This document shows, one piece after another, positions 1 through 5,455 of a stretch of 5,456 nt of DNA (the stretch's first letter is position 1; each line of letters opens with the position of its first letter). The position numbers and the translations under genes are program-made. Origin of the DNA: an uncultured Prevotella sp. (GTDB lineage Bacteria; Bacteroidota; Bacteroidia; Bacteroidales; Bacteroidaceae); the NCBI GenBank assembly GCA_900556465.1, contig USPK01000066.1:1-5456 (forward strand), in the 5' to 3' direction. The notes beneath the pieces were generated by a model that ran no database searches, had not been told where the DNA came from, and saw only the letters and a list, made by a program, of their open reading frames with translations.

Positions 1-793
1 GACCGATGAACGATATGGGGCCGCAGGCCGCCGTTACGACAGCGGCGAGCAGGCCCGTGGCCAGCAGCACCACGGTGCGGGTGGCGCGGACGCGTGTGCC
101 GAGGTTGCGCGCGTAGTCCTCGCCCAGCAGCAAGGCGTTGAGCGACTTGGCCTTTAGCGCTATGGGCAGCAGTCCGAGCAACAGGAGCAGGGCGTAGGCA
201 GGCAGTGCGGCCGTCGTCACGCCGGAGAAGTCGCCCAACCCCCATACGACGTATTGCTGTACGCCCTGGGCGGTGGCGAAGAAGTTGAGGATGGCGACGA
301 CGGAGGATATGGCGAAGCTGATCATGACGCCGGCCACGAGCAGGTGGAGGTTGCCCCGCAGCGTGGAGGCGCAGAACAGGAGCAGCAGGATGACGCCCAC
401 GGCTCCGGCGAAAGCGGCCACGACCGTCAGCACGTGGCCGGTGAGGCTCAGGCCCGGCGCGGCAAACGAGCCGCCCAGGCCGAGCATGGCGATGGCCGCG
501 CCGAGGCTGGCGCCGGAGTTGACGCCGAGCAGCGAGGGGTCGGCCAGCGGATTGGCAAACAGCGTCTGCATGGCCAGGCCGCCGGCTGCCAGCGCGCAGC
601 CGGAGAGCAGGGCCGTCAGCAACTGGGGCAGGCGCGACTGCAGGACGATGTAGGTGGTCGTTGCGTCGGCCGGCGACTGTCCGCACAGGGCGCGCCAGAC
701 GTCGGCCGCCGGGAGGTCGACGCTCCCCCAGAACAGGGCGGCGGCACCGAGTAGCAGCAGGAGCAGCAGGCTAAGCGCGTAGGCTGTCTTCAT
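1..793 (-). CDS. FecCD/BtuC-family ABC transporter permease (3' end beyond the window)
   Basis: Inner-membrane permease of an ABC importer for iron-siderophore, haem or cobalamin; it forms the channel that takes substrate from the periplasmic binding protein and works with a cytosolic ATPase. The frame is read from ATG at 793 and stays open to the left edge: 264 codons of a family usually about 330-350 aa, so the C-terminal part is missing. Visible family hallmarks: a hydrophobic first helix with a run of seven leucines (residues 9-15), the R-L-P-Q segment at 54-57, a glycine-rich helix, then NPLADPSLLGVNSGAS (81-96), the W-G-L-G-D-F segment, the cytoplasmic coupling segment with LNALLLGEDYARNLG, and GPISFIG at the truncated end. 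Its ATG overlaps the stop of the upstream lipoprotein gene by 4 nt (ATGA), indicating translational coupling. Base composition is very GC-rich, like the lipoprotein gene. Substrate is not predictable; the family assignment is firm. Confidence 0.93.
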   Translation of the reverse strand, partial: MKTAYALSLLLLLLLGAAALFWGSVDLPAADVWRALCGQSPADATTTYIVLQSRLPQLLTALLSGCALAAGGLAMQTLFANPLADPSLLGVNSGASLGAAIAMLGLGGSFAAPGLSLTGHVLTVVAAFAGAVGVILLLLFCASTLRGNLHLLVAGVMISFAISSVVAILNFFATAQGVQQYVVWGLGDFSGVTTAALPAYALLLLLGLLPIALKAKSLNALLLGEDYARNLGTRVRATRTVVLLATGLLAAVVTAACGPISFIG

Positions 794-1971
794 AGGGCGG
801 GAGTTTCGTCCGATACGTTGCCGGCCGGTTCAGACTTCAAGGGGAAAAAATAGCGGGGACTGTAGCCCGGTAGCAATTCGGGATGGAAAACGTGGATGAG
901 GTCGCGCAGCAGCAGGTCGGGATGGAACGGCACTTCCTCGTAGAAGGGCGTCTTGTAGGTGTTGCAGCCGAAGACGTGGCGCTCGCGCCAGGGCTTCAGC
1001 TGGCGGTAGAGCGGGTCGTCCGCGCCGAGCTGTTCGTAGGTCAGGTCGCTTTCGGCGCCGTACTTGACGAGCCAGACGTCGGCCTCCCGGCTCCGGGCGA
1101 AGACGGCCTCGGGCGAAAGCGCGGCCGAACCGCTGACGGCCTGGTCGGCAAAGAGGTAGTCGGCCCCGGCGTCGGCATAGAGGCGGCCCAGGTAGCTCGC
1201 TCCGCCGGGGACGTACCACGTGTTGCCCTGCTTCAGGTCGCAGAGCAGCGTGGGGCGTCGGGCCGCGCCGGCGGCCAGGGTGCGGAGGCTGTCGTAGCGG
1301 GAGCTGACGGCGCGGAACAGGGAGTCGGCCCGCGTCTCGCAGCCGAAGAGGAGGCCGAAGAAGCGCATCCACTCGGCGCGCCCCAGGGCGGAGCGCTCCA
1401 TGTAGTCCTCGCACTCGATGATGGGGATGCCGAGCTGCTGCAACGGGCCGTATCCGCGGTTTTCCATGGAGGAGACGAGCAGAGCGTCGGGATGGGCCGC
1501 GGCCAGGCGTTCCGCTTCCGGCCGGATGGCTGAGCCCATGTCGGCCAACCGGCCCGCGTCGACGGCGCGCAGCAGTGCGGGGTGCTGGACGTAGGGGACG
1601 TCGCACAGCCCGACGACCTGGGCCTGGCAGCCCAATTCGTAGAGTAGCGCGGCGTGGATGGACGAAAAGCAGACGGCGCGGCGCAGGGGCGTCCGGACAA
1701 CCTGGCCCGCCGGCAAGTGTCGGGGCAGGGCCTGGGCCTGGGGAACGAGCACGTACGTCTGGAGCGTGCGCCCCTCGTGCCAGGCGTCGAGAATCTCCAC
1801 TTTTGTGAAGCTGTCCGTGCGCTCGATGCGGAGCAGGGCGGCCCGGTCGGCCGGCTCCTCGCCCTCATGCGCGGCCGGCCGGCACGCTGCCAGCAACCAG
1901 CCGCACAGGGCGACGAGGCCCATGAGCCAGGCCCCGCGGAGGGCGGAATAGGGGGAACGGCTCCGTGTCAT
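790..1971 (-). CDS. ABC transporter substrate-binding lipoprotein (BtuF/FepB-like, Peripla_BP_2 fold)
   Basis: Periplasmic, membrane-anchored binding protein of 393 aa that would deliver a metal chelate to the permease encoded just downstream. The N-terminus is a lipoprotein signal: basic residues at 3, 5 and 12, a hydrophobic core, then the lipobox L-A-A-C with the lipidated Cys at residue 30. Residues about 45-95 form the short N-terminal extension typical of the Bacteroidetes members of this family (ends QVVRTPLRRAV). The type III periplasmic-binding domain follows, about 95-375, with FSSIHAALLYELG, VVGLCDVPYV, a P-D-A-L-L-V-S-S strand, and the conserved GIPIIECEDYMERSALGRAE stretch. ATG at 1971 is chosen because it keeps the basic n-region; Met17 would leave no positive charge. 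The start overlaps the ansA stop by 4 nt and the stop overlaps the permease start by 4 nt. Ligand (ferric siderophore, haem, cobalamin or other) cannot be told from sequence. Family recognised from memory, not by search. Confidence 0.92.
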   Translation of the reverse strand: MTRSRSPYSALRGAWLMGLVALCGWLLAACRPAAHEGEEPADRAALLRIERTDSFTKVEILDAWHEGRTLQTYVLVPQAQALPRHLPAGQVVRTPLRRAVCFSSIHAALLYELGCQAQVVGLCDVPYVQHPALLRAVDAGRLADMGSAIRPEAERLAAAHPDALLVSSMENRGYGPLQQLGIPIIECEDYMERSALGRAEWMRFFGLLFGCETRADSLFRAVSSRYDSLRTLAAGAARRPTLLCDLKQGNTWYVPGGASYLGRLYADAGADYLFADQAVSGSAALSPEAVFARSREADVWLVKYGAESDLTYEQLGADDPLYRQLKPWRERHVFGCNTYKTPFYEEVPFHPDLLLRDLIHVFHPELLPGYSPRYFFPLKSEPAGNVSDETPAL

Positions 1972-3011
1972 GGCGTTACGGTGATCTCGCCGGCGATGCT
2001 CGTGTTCATCAACTCAACGATGCGCGACTTGGAGTAGTCGTGCCCCAACAGGAACATGAGTTTCGTCACGACGCACTCCATCGTGCCGTCGTAGCCGTTG
2101 AGGACGCCGGCCTGGAGCAGTTGCAGCCCCGTGCCGTAGCGGTGCATTTCCACCGTCCCCTCGGAGCATTGCGTGATGTTTACGAGGATGATACCGCGCT
2201 TGTCCAGTTCGCGGAGCTTCTCAATAAGCCAGGGCTTCTGCGGCGCGTTGCCCGAGCCGTAGGTCTTGAGGATGACGGCCTTGAGGCCTTTGATGTGGAG
2301 AATGGTCTCTACGTACTCGCGGCGGATGCCGGGGAAGAGCGTGAGGATGATAACGCTCGTGTCGAGCAGGAAGTGCGGATGAAACTTTTTCCCCGGCTCG
2401 GGATAGCGAATCAGATGGGTAGCATATTTGATGTGTATGCCCGCAGTTGCGAGCGGTGGCAGATTGAACGAGCGGAAAGCGTTGAAGCCTTCGGAGTTAA
2501 TCTTCGTCGTGCGGTTGCCTCGCATGAGGCGGTTTTCAAAGAAGATGCACACTTCGGGGACCATGGGGCGGCCCTGTTCGTCGCAGTCGGCAGCGATTTC
2601 AATACTCGTCAGCAGGTTTTCCTTGCCGTCCGTGCGCAGCTGGCCTATGGGAAGCTGCGAGCCGGTTATGATGACGGGCTTCTCCAGGTTTTCCAGCATG
2701 AAGCTGAGGGCAGAGGCGGTGTAGGCCATCGTGTCCGTGCCGTGCAGGATGACGAATCCGCCGTACTGCTCGTAGTTGTCGCGGATGATCTCGGCGATTT
2801 TCACCCAATACTTCGGCTCCATGTCGCTCGAGTCAATAGGCGGGTGGAAAGTAATCGCGTCGATGTGGAACGCAAATCGTTTCAGCTCGGGGACGAGGTG
2901 CCGGAAGTGCTCCAGGTCGAAGTTCTCGAGCGCTCCGGTCTCCGGGTTCTCAATCATGCCGATAGTGCCACCCGTATAGATGATTAGGATAGAAGGCTTT
3001 GAAGTGTCCAT
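1968..3011 (-). CDS. ansA: Type I (cytoplasmic) L-asparaginase
   Basis: Hydrolyses L-asparagine to aspartate and ammonia in the cytosol. The 347 aa product is close in length and sequence to E. coli AnsA (338 aa). Visible motifs: YTGGTIGM with the nucleophile Thr13; the substrate-binding D-S-S-D at 60-63; HGTDTMAYTASALSFMLENL from residue 90, with the second catalytic pair Thr92-Asp93; TGSQLPIG at 116-123; RGNRTTK ending at Lys170, the catalytic lysine; GNAPQ and N-I-T-Q-C in the C-terminal domain; and an E. coli-like end (M-N-T-S-I-A-G-E). There is no signal peptide, which separates it from the periplasmic type II enzyme. ATG at 3011 is the only plausible start, since the next Met (19) lies inside the active-site motif. 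It is the first gene of an operon with an ABC importer (ATGA overlap at 1968-1971). Sampled lines suggest lower GC (about 60%) than the two following genes (about 70%). Confidence 0.97.
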   Translation of the reverse strand: MDTSKPSILIIYTGGTIGMIENPETGALENFDLEHFRHLVPELKRFAFHIDAITFHPPIDSSDMEPKYWVKIAEIIRDNYEQYGGFVILHGTDTMAYTASALSFMLENLEKPVIITGSQLPIGQLRTDGKENLLTSIEIAADCDEQGRPMVPEVCIFFENRLMRGNRTTKINSEGFNAFRSFNLPPLATAGIHIKYATHLIRYPEPGKKFHPHFLLDTSVIILTLFPGIRREYVETILHIKGLKAVILKTYGSGNAPQKPWLIEKLRELDKRGIILVNITQCSEGTVEMHRYGTGLQLLQAGVLNGYDGTMECVVTKLMFLLGHDYSKSRIVELMNTSIAGEITVTP

Positions 3012-3014
3012 AAT

Positions 3015-3023
3015 GCAAAACTA
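3015..3023 (-). promoter_or_regulatory. Bacteroidetes -7 promoter element (TAGTTTTGC) for the ansA operon
   Basis: Minus-strand TAGTTTTGC matches the Bacteroidetes -7 consensus TAnnTTTG, with the frequent trailing C. Only three bases separate it from the ansA ATG, so the predicted transcription start falls at or next to the start codon. No good TTTG -33 element lies 19-21 nt upstream (that stretch is G/C-rich), so the promoter is incomplete by consensus. Confidence 0.55.
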
Positions 3024-3159
3024 CAAAAATTATCAGACACACTGCCCCCGGCTTACTTCTTTTTGGTTAACGCCCTGCCGTTTTGCTGGATATTCCCCCG
3101 TTTCCGCGCATTCCTGCTCGTCCGCCCCTTTGCTTTCCCGGCCGCCGGCCCATACGCAA

Positions 3160-3193
3160 ATCGTCCGCCGGGCCTTGCGGTCGGGCGGACGAT
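3160..3193 (-). terminator. Probable ssrA terminator hairpin
   Basis: A perfect 10-bp inverted repeat (ATCGTCCGCC, 14-nt loop, GGCGGACGAT) starts 37 nt past the tmRNA 3' end and lies upstream of the ansA promoter element, in the right place to separate the two transcripts. Reading on the minus strand, only a short T run (TTT) follows the stem, so termination strength is uncertain. Confidence 0.6.
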
Positions 3194-3229
3194 GTTTGGG
3201 AATGGAGGGCTACGCCTTAGCCGTCCGAA

Positions 3230-3628
3230 GGTGGACCCGGAGGGAATCGAACCCTCGTCCTAACAGGAAAGCACTACGCTTTCTACATGCTTATCTTGGC
3301 CTAAGTTTTCGAGTAACGGCAAGACCCAAGCCACTCGCCGGAACCTTATCCCCAAAAAGACTTCACCGCCCGCGCGGGGCCGCCTGCGGCTATCTCCGAG
3401 TTAACTGCACCGCCGGATCAAGACGCTTCGGAGAAACTGCTCTTGGGCGATGTCTCGTTCCAACAATCTTAGTCGGAATTAAGCTGACCTACTGGACTTC
3501 AATCAGGCAGCGAGAGCGTATTTGTTTTCGCCAATTAAATTTTTGAAAGCCGAGATTAGAGTGCCCGCTTCCGTCCGCACTGCATGCTTACGCACCACTT
3601 TGACCTGCAGTCAAATCCAGTCAGGCCC
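3230..3628 (-). ncRNA. ssrA: tmRNA (transfer-messenger RNA)
   Basis: Rescues stalled ribosomes by trans-translation with SmpB and marks the unfinished protein for proteolysis. Both ends of the tRNA-like domain are visible. The 5' strand GGGCCTG (3628-3622) pairs over 7 bp, including two G-U pairs, with CGGGTCC (3239-3233). Next to it is a 5-bp T-stem GAGGG/CCCTC closing the loop TTCGATT. The mRNA-like part has resume codon GGC at 3532-3530 and encodes Gly-Glu-Asn-Lys-Tyr-Ala-Leu-Ala-Ala followed by TGA (3505-3503), so the full tag is expected to be A-GENKYALAA. After the discriminator A (3232) the genome has CC then T, so the terminal A of CCA must be added after transcription. Length is about 399 nt, normal for a one-piece tmRNA. 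A Bacteroidetes promoter lies immediately upstream and a hairpin downstream. Any protein reading frame across it (for example the antisense R-R-E-S-N-P-R-P type peptide) is spurious. End positions are accurate to a few bases. Confidence 0.97.
3503..3532 (-). other. tmRNA proteolysis-tag reading frame (GENKYALAA)
   Basis: Ten codons inside ssrA: GGC GAA AAC AAA TAC GCT CTC GCT GCC TGA. It ends in the conserved A-L-A-A degron, which ClpXP-type proteases recognise in other bacteria. The upstream flank is A/T-rich (TTTAATT directly before the resume codon), as is usual around tmRNA resume sites. Confidence 0.95.
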
Positions 3629-3638
3629 TAATGGGAAA

Positions 3639-3671
3639 GCAAAGGTAGGGATTTCCCGCGATACGGCCAAA
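3639..3671 (-). promoter_or_regulatory. ssrA promoter (Bacteroidetes primary-sigma type)
   Basis: On the minus strand, TTTG (3671-3668) is followed after 20 nt by TACCTTTG (3647-3640) plus a C at 3639. This matches the TTTG-N19-21-TAnnTTTG consensus fully. The predicted start, around 3632-3634, is 4-6 nt ahead of the mature tmRNA 5' end (3628), leaving a very short leader for RNase P to remove. Confidence 0.85.
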
Positions 3672-3679
3672 ACCGCGGG
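3655..3679. repeat. Inverted repeat CCCGCG / CGCGGG spanning the ssrA -33 box
   Basis: CCCGCG at 3655-3660 and CGCGGG at 3674-3679 are perfect complements with 13 nt between them. The -33 TTTG of the ssrA promoter sits inside the loop and one arm lies in the promoter spacer. The position would fit an operator, but a chance GC-rich palindrome is equally possible. Confidence 0.4.
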
Positions 3680-3696
3680 GCGCATTTTTTGTGCCC

Positions 3697-3724
3697 GCCC
3701 GGCGGCGGGGTCGCCGTTTCGGGC
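3697..3724 (-). other. GC-rich two-part hairpin downstream of the M28 peptidase gene
   Basis: On the minus strand an outer stem GCCCG/CGGGC encloses an inner stem CGGCG/CGCCG with a 4-nt loop (ACCC); AAA on one side faces a single C between the stems. It begins 62 nt after the peptidase stop codon and could end or protect the 3' end of that transcript. No T-tract follows on the minus strand (an A-tract does), so it is not a standard intrinsic terminator. Confidence 0.45.
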
Positions 3725-3741
3725 TAAACCGGCGGGGTACA

Positions 3742-3758
3742 CCTATAATATATATAGG
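3742..3758. repeat. Short AT-rich palindrome CCTATA-N5-TATAGG
   Basis: Six-base arms with a 5-nt A/T loop, in an otherwise GC-rich spacer 28 nt past the peptidase stop. The contrast in composition is striking, but the stem would be weak in RNA. Function unknown. Confidence 0.4.
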
Positions 3759-3786
3759 GCCGTCCCGCTTTTTCGCAGCGCCGGCG

Positions 3787-4791
3787 TCAGAAAGTCTTCT
3801 CGTTGGCCAGGTTCCAGGCGTTCAGGAAAGCAGCCTTCGTGATGTCGACCACTTTCCCCCAATTGATGCGGTCGGCATGGTCGCCCGGCTGGTGGTAGTC
3901 TGGGTGTCCGTCCGTGTGGTACCAGATGATGGGGATGTCGAGCAGGGCGAACGTGCCGTTGTCGCTGCCGCCCACGGGCCGGTCCCACGCCCGGTAGTCC
4001 GGCTTCAGCTGCAGCCCGTAGGTAGCGATGGCGTCGCGGAGCCATTGCTCGAAGACCGGATGACTCTCGGTGTAGAAGTAGACCACGTGCTGCGGTTGTG
4101 CTTCGCTATGGTTGCGGCCTATCATGTCAAAGTTCAGGTAGGCCTTCACCTGGTCCATGTGGGGATAGGTCTGTGCGAAGGCACGGGAGCCGAGCAGGCC
4201 TTTCTCCTCCCCGTCCCAGAAGGCGAAGACCACCGTGCGCTTCGGCTGCTGCCCGCTGGCGACGAAGGCGCGCGCTATTTGCAGCACGGCCGATACGCCC
4301 GACGCGTTGTCGTCCGCCCCGTTGTATATCTGGTCGCCTTCGAGCATGGGGTCGTAGCCGATGTGGTCGTAGTGCGCGCCTACGATGACGATTTCGTCGG
4401 TCCGTTTTCCGGGAATCATGCCCAGGATGTTGCGCAGGTGGAGCGTCTCGTGGACGCCCTTGCGCAATTGGGCGATGGAGTCGGGATGGACCTCCCAGCG
4501 CTTGCCCCGCAGCTGCCGTTCGGCGTGACAGGCGTCGAACGGCTGGACATAGTCGTCGAGGAAGGGCCGGATGCCCAACGCCTCGAGGTGGGCCAGGATG
4601 TAGTTTCCGGCGATACGGCCGCCGGGCCATCCCGCTTCGCGCCCTTTCAGTTCGTCGCTGGCCAGAAAGCGGACGTGAGCTTCTGCCGTGGCGCGGTTGA
4701 TGCTGGCGAGCCCCTTGTCTATGCCCCGGTCCGCGCGGACGGGGCTCCCGGACAGCAGGAGCAAGCTGAGAATGAGTGCAATTCTTTTCAT
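3787..4791 (-). CDS. Exported M28-family zinc metallopeptidase (aminopeptidase-like)
   Basis: A 334 aa secreted peptidase, predicted to use two zinc ions to remove N-terminal residues from peptides. Residues 1-20 are a signal peptide (M-K-R, leucine-rich core, cleavage after V-R-A). The full M28 metal set can be seen: His140 in GAHYDHIG, bridging Asp161 in NGADDNASGV, catalytic Glu195 and metal ligand Glu196 in FWDGEEKGLLGS, Asp222 in LNFDMIGRN, and His300 in DYHQPGD. R-F-L-A-S-D-E-L-K-G-R-E at 41-52 is a common N-terminal signature of these enzymes. ATG at 4791 is chosen because it opens directly on the signal peptide; the frame stays open upstream to 5346, but that part is low-complexity and crosses repeats. 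There is no lipobox, so the product is probably periplasmic or released. It is a lone gene, followed by ssrA in the same orientation 158 nt downstream. No convincing promoter was found. Substrate specificity is unknown. Confidence 0.94.
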   Translation of the reverse strand: MKRIALILSLLLLSGSPVRADRGIDKGLASINRATAEAHVRFLASDELKGREAGWPGGRIAGNYILAHLEALGIRPFLDDYVQPFDACHAERQLRGKRWEVHPDSIAQLRKGVHETLHLRNILGMIPGKRTDEIVIVGAHYDHIGYDPMLEGDQIYNGADDNASGVSAVLQIARAFVASGQQPKRTVVFAFWDGEEKGLLGSRAFAQTYPHMDQVKAYLNFDMIGRNHSEAQPQHVVYFYTESHPVFEQWLRDAIATYGLQLKPDYRAWDRPVGGSDNGTFALLDIPIIWYHTDGHPDYHQPGDHADRINWGKVVDITKAAFLNAWNLANEKTF

Positions 4792-4933
4792 ACGTTTGAG
4801 GTGAATGGTGGTGTTGGGAAATAGATGGTTCGTGGGTGCGCCCCTGCCGGGTGTGGAGCCTCGCCCAGGCCTGGCGTCGCGCGGCCGCCGGTGCCGGGCT
4901 GGAGGTCTGCCGGGCCGAAAGTCCCGAAGTAGG

Positions 4934-5016
4934 GGCTCGTGCTCTGGGCTAAGGCTCGTCGCTACGGGGCTAAGGCCCGTTTTTCCCGAACAAGGCCCCG
5001 TCGCTATGGAGCAAGG
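4934..5016 (-). repeat. Short degenerate tandem repeat, 21-bp period, about four copies
   Basis: On the minus strand the units begin CCTT at 5016, 4995, 4975 and 4954, giving spacings of 21, 20 and 21 bp. Units 1 and 3 share a TAGCGACG core (CCATAGCGACGGGG against CCCGTAGCGACGAG), and units 3 and 4 share CCTTAGCCC. On the plus strand the clearest pair is GGGCTAAGGCTCGT at 4946-4959 and GGGCTAAGGCCCGT at 4967-4980. The period of seven codons produces peptides with a seven-residue rhythm (L-S-P-V-A-T), which are almost certainly not translated. Confidence 0.75.
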
Positions 5017-5157
5017 GAAGGCGGACGCATAATAATAGATAGGTTCCGGCGAGGGAGTGCAGCGGCGAAGGGCAAAGTGCCTCGTGCCGCCGGCGCCCCA
5101 TCTGGAATTTTTCAGCTTTAGGAGGTAAAGGTACGGATAAGTGGAGAATTTTGCCCG

Positions 5158-5264
5158 CCGTAGTCCGGATTTTTCCTTCCCGCGGCCGAAAAATTCCTTT
5201 TCTGCGGCCGGATGCCTCTTTTCCGCGGCAAAATTTTTCGTCTCCGTAGGCAAATTTTCCGCAC
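5158..5264. repeat. Degenerate 21-22 bp periodic array of GCGGC cores between T and A runs
   Basis: GCGGC cores lie at 5182, 5204 and 5225, with degenerate relatives near 5158, 5244 and 5259. Each core is flanked by T-runs and A-runs (for example AAAAATT at 5189-5195 and AAAATTTTT at 5230-5238). The main spacing is close to two helical turns, so the A/T tracts fall roughly on one face of the DNA. Copies are too diverged to call a clean tandem repeat. Confidence 0.45.
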
Positions 5265-5422
5265 CCGATACCTCGCGGCCGGCCTCATTCAGCCCGTCGC
5301 GCCAGGAATTGGCCCGTTCCGGATGAAAATTTTTCACGCCGCGCAAATCATAGTGAAACAGCGCATTACGATACTTCTCGCCACACTTTTCAGTATTTTC
5401 TTCAAAAAAAGTTGGATAAAAG

Positions 5423-5455
5423 TTTGGACGGTTAGGGCGAAAGTTTGTACTTTTG
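5423..5455 (+). promoter_or_regulatory. Strong Bacteroidetes-type promoter pointing out of the right edge
   Basis: TTTG (5423-5426), 21 nt, then TACTTTTG (5448-5455) and a C at 5456 fit the consensus at both boxes and in spacing. It drives a rightward gene beyond the window, divergent from the M28 peptidase. A run of A's at 5404-5410 and other A/T-rich sequence upstream may act as an UP-like element. Confidence 0.8.

Noticed and set aside
254..754. 166-codon plus-strand frame rich in Gly, Glu and Gln
   Set aside because: It is an antisense shadow of the permease gene, whose family motifs are clear on the minus strand.
883..1533. 216-codon plus-strand frame
   Set aside because: Antisense shadow of the binding-lipoprotein gene; no recognisable domain, and GC-rich coding sequence commonly leaves such frames open.
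1965..2987. 340-codon plus-strand frame opposite ansA
   Set aside because: It mirrors ansA almost exactly, and the asparaginase motifs and catalytic residues are all on the minus strand.
3063..3546. Plus-strand frames over the tmRNA, with peptides such as R-R-E-S-N-P-R-P and P-E-G-I-E-P-S-S
   Set aside because: These peptides are the well-known antisense translation of a tRNA/tmRNA T-arm. The region is ssrA on the other strand.
3744..3749. TATAAT resembling a sigma-70 -10 box on the plus strand
   Set aside because: Bacteroidetes use TAnnTTTG instead, no matching upstream box is present, and the hexamer is part of a palindrome.
3691..4824. 377-codon plus-strand frame opposite the peptidase
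   Set aside because: Antisense to a complete M28 peptidase with all metal ligands; no family features of its own.
5126..5133. TACCTTTA on the minus strand as the peptidase promoter
   Set aside because: One mismatch in the most conserved part, no TTTG at 19-21 nt upstream, and it would give a leader of over 300 nt. Not strong enough to list as a promoter.
4934..5264. Possible CRISPR array
   Set aside because: The 21-bp units are contiguous and degenerate, with no constant repeats alternating with unique spacers, and no cas genes are nearby.
5141..5326. Small plus-strand frame starting at GTG, with AGGAGG about 15 nt upstream
   Set aside because: The peptide is low-complexity and encoded by the periodic array, the start is GTG with a long spacer, and Shine-Dalgarno sequences are little used in Bacteroidetes.
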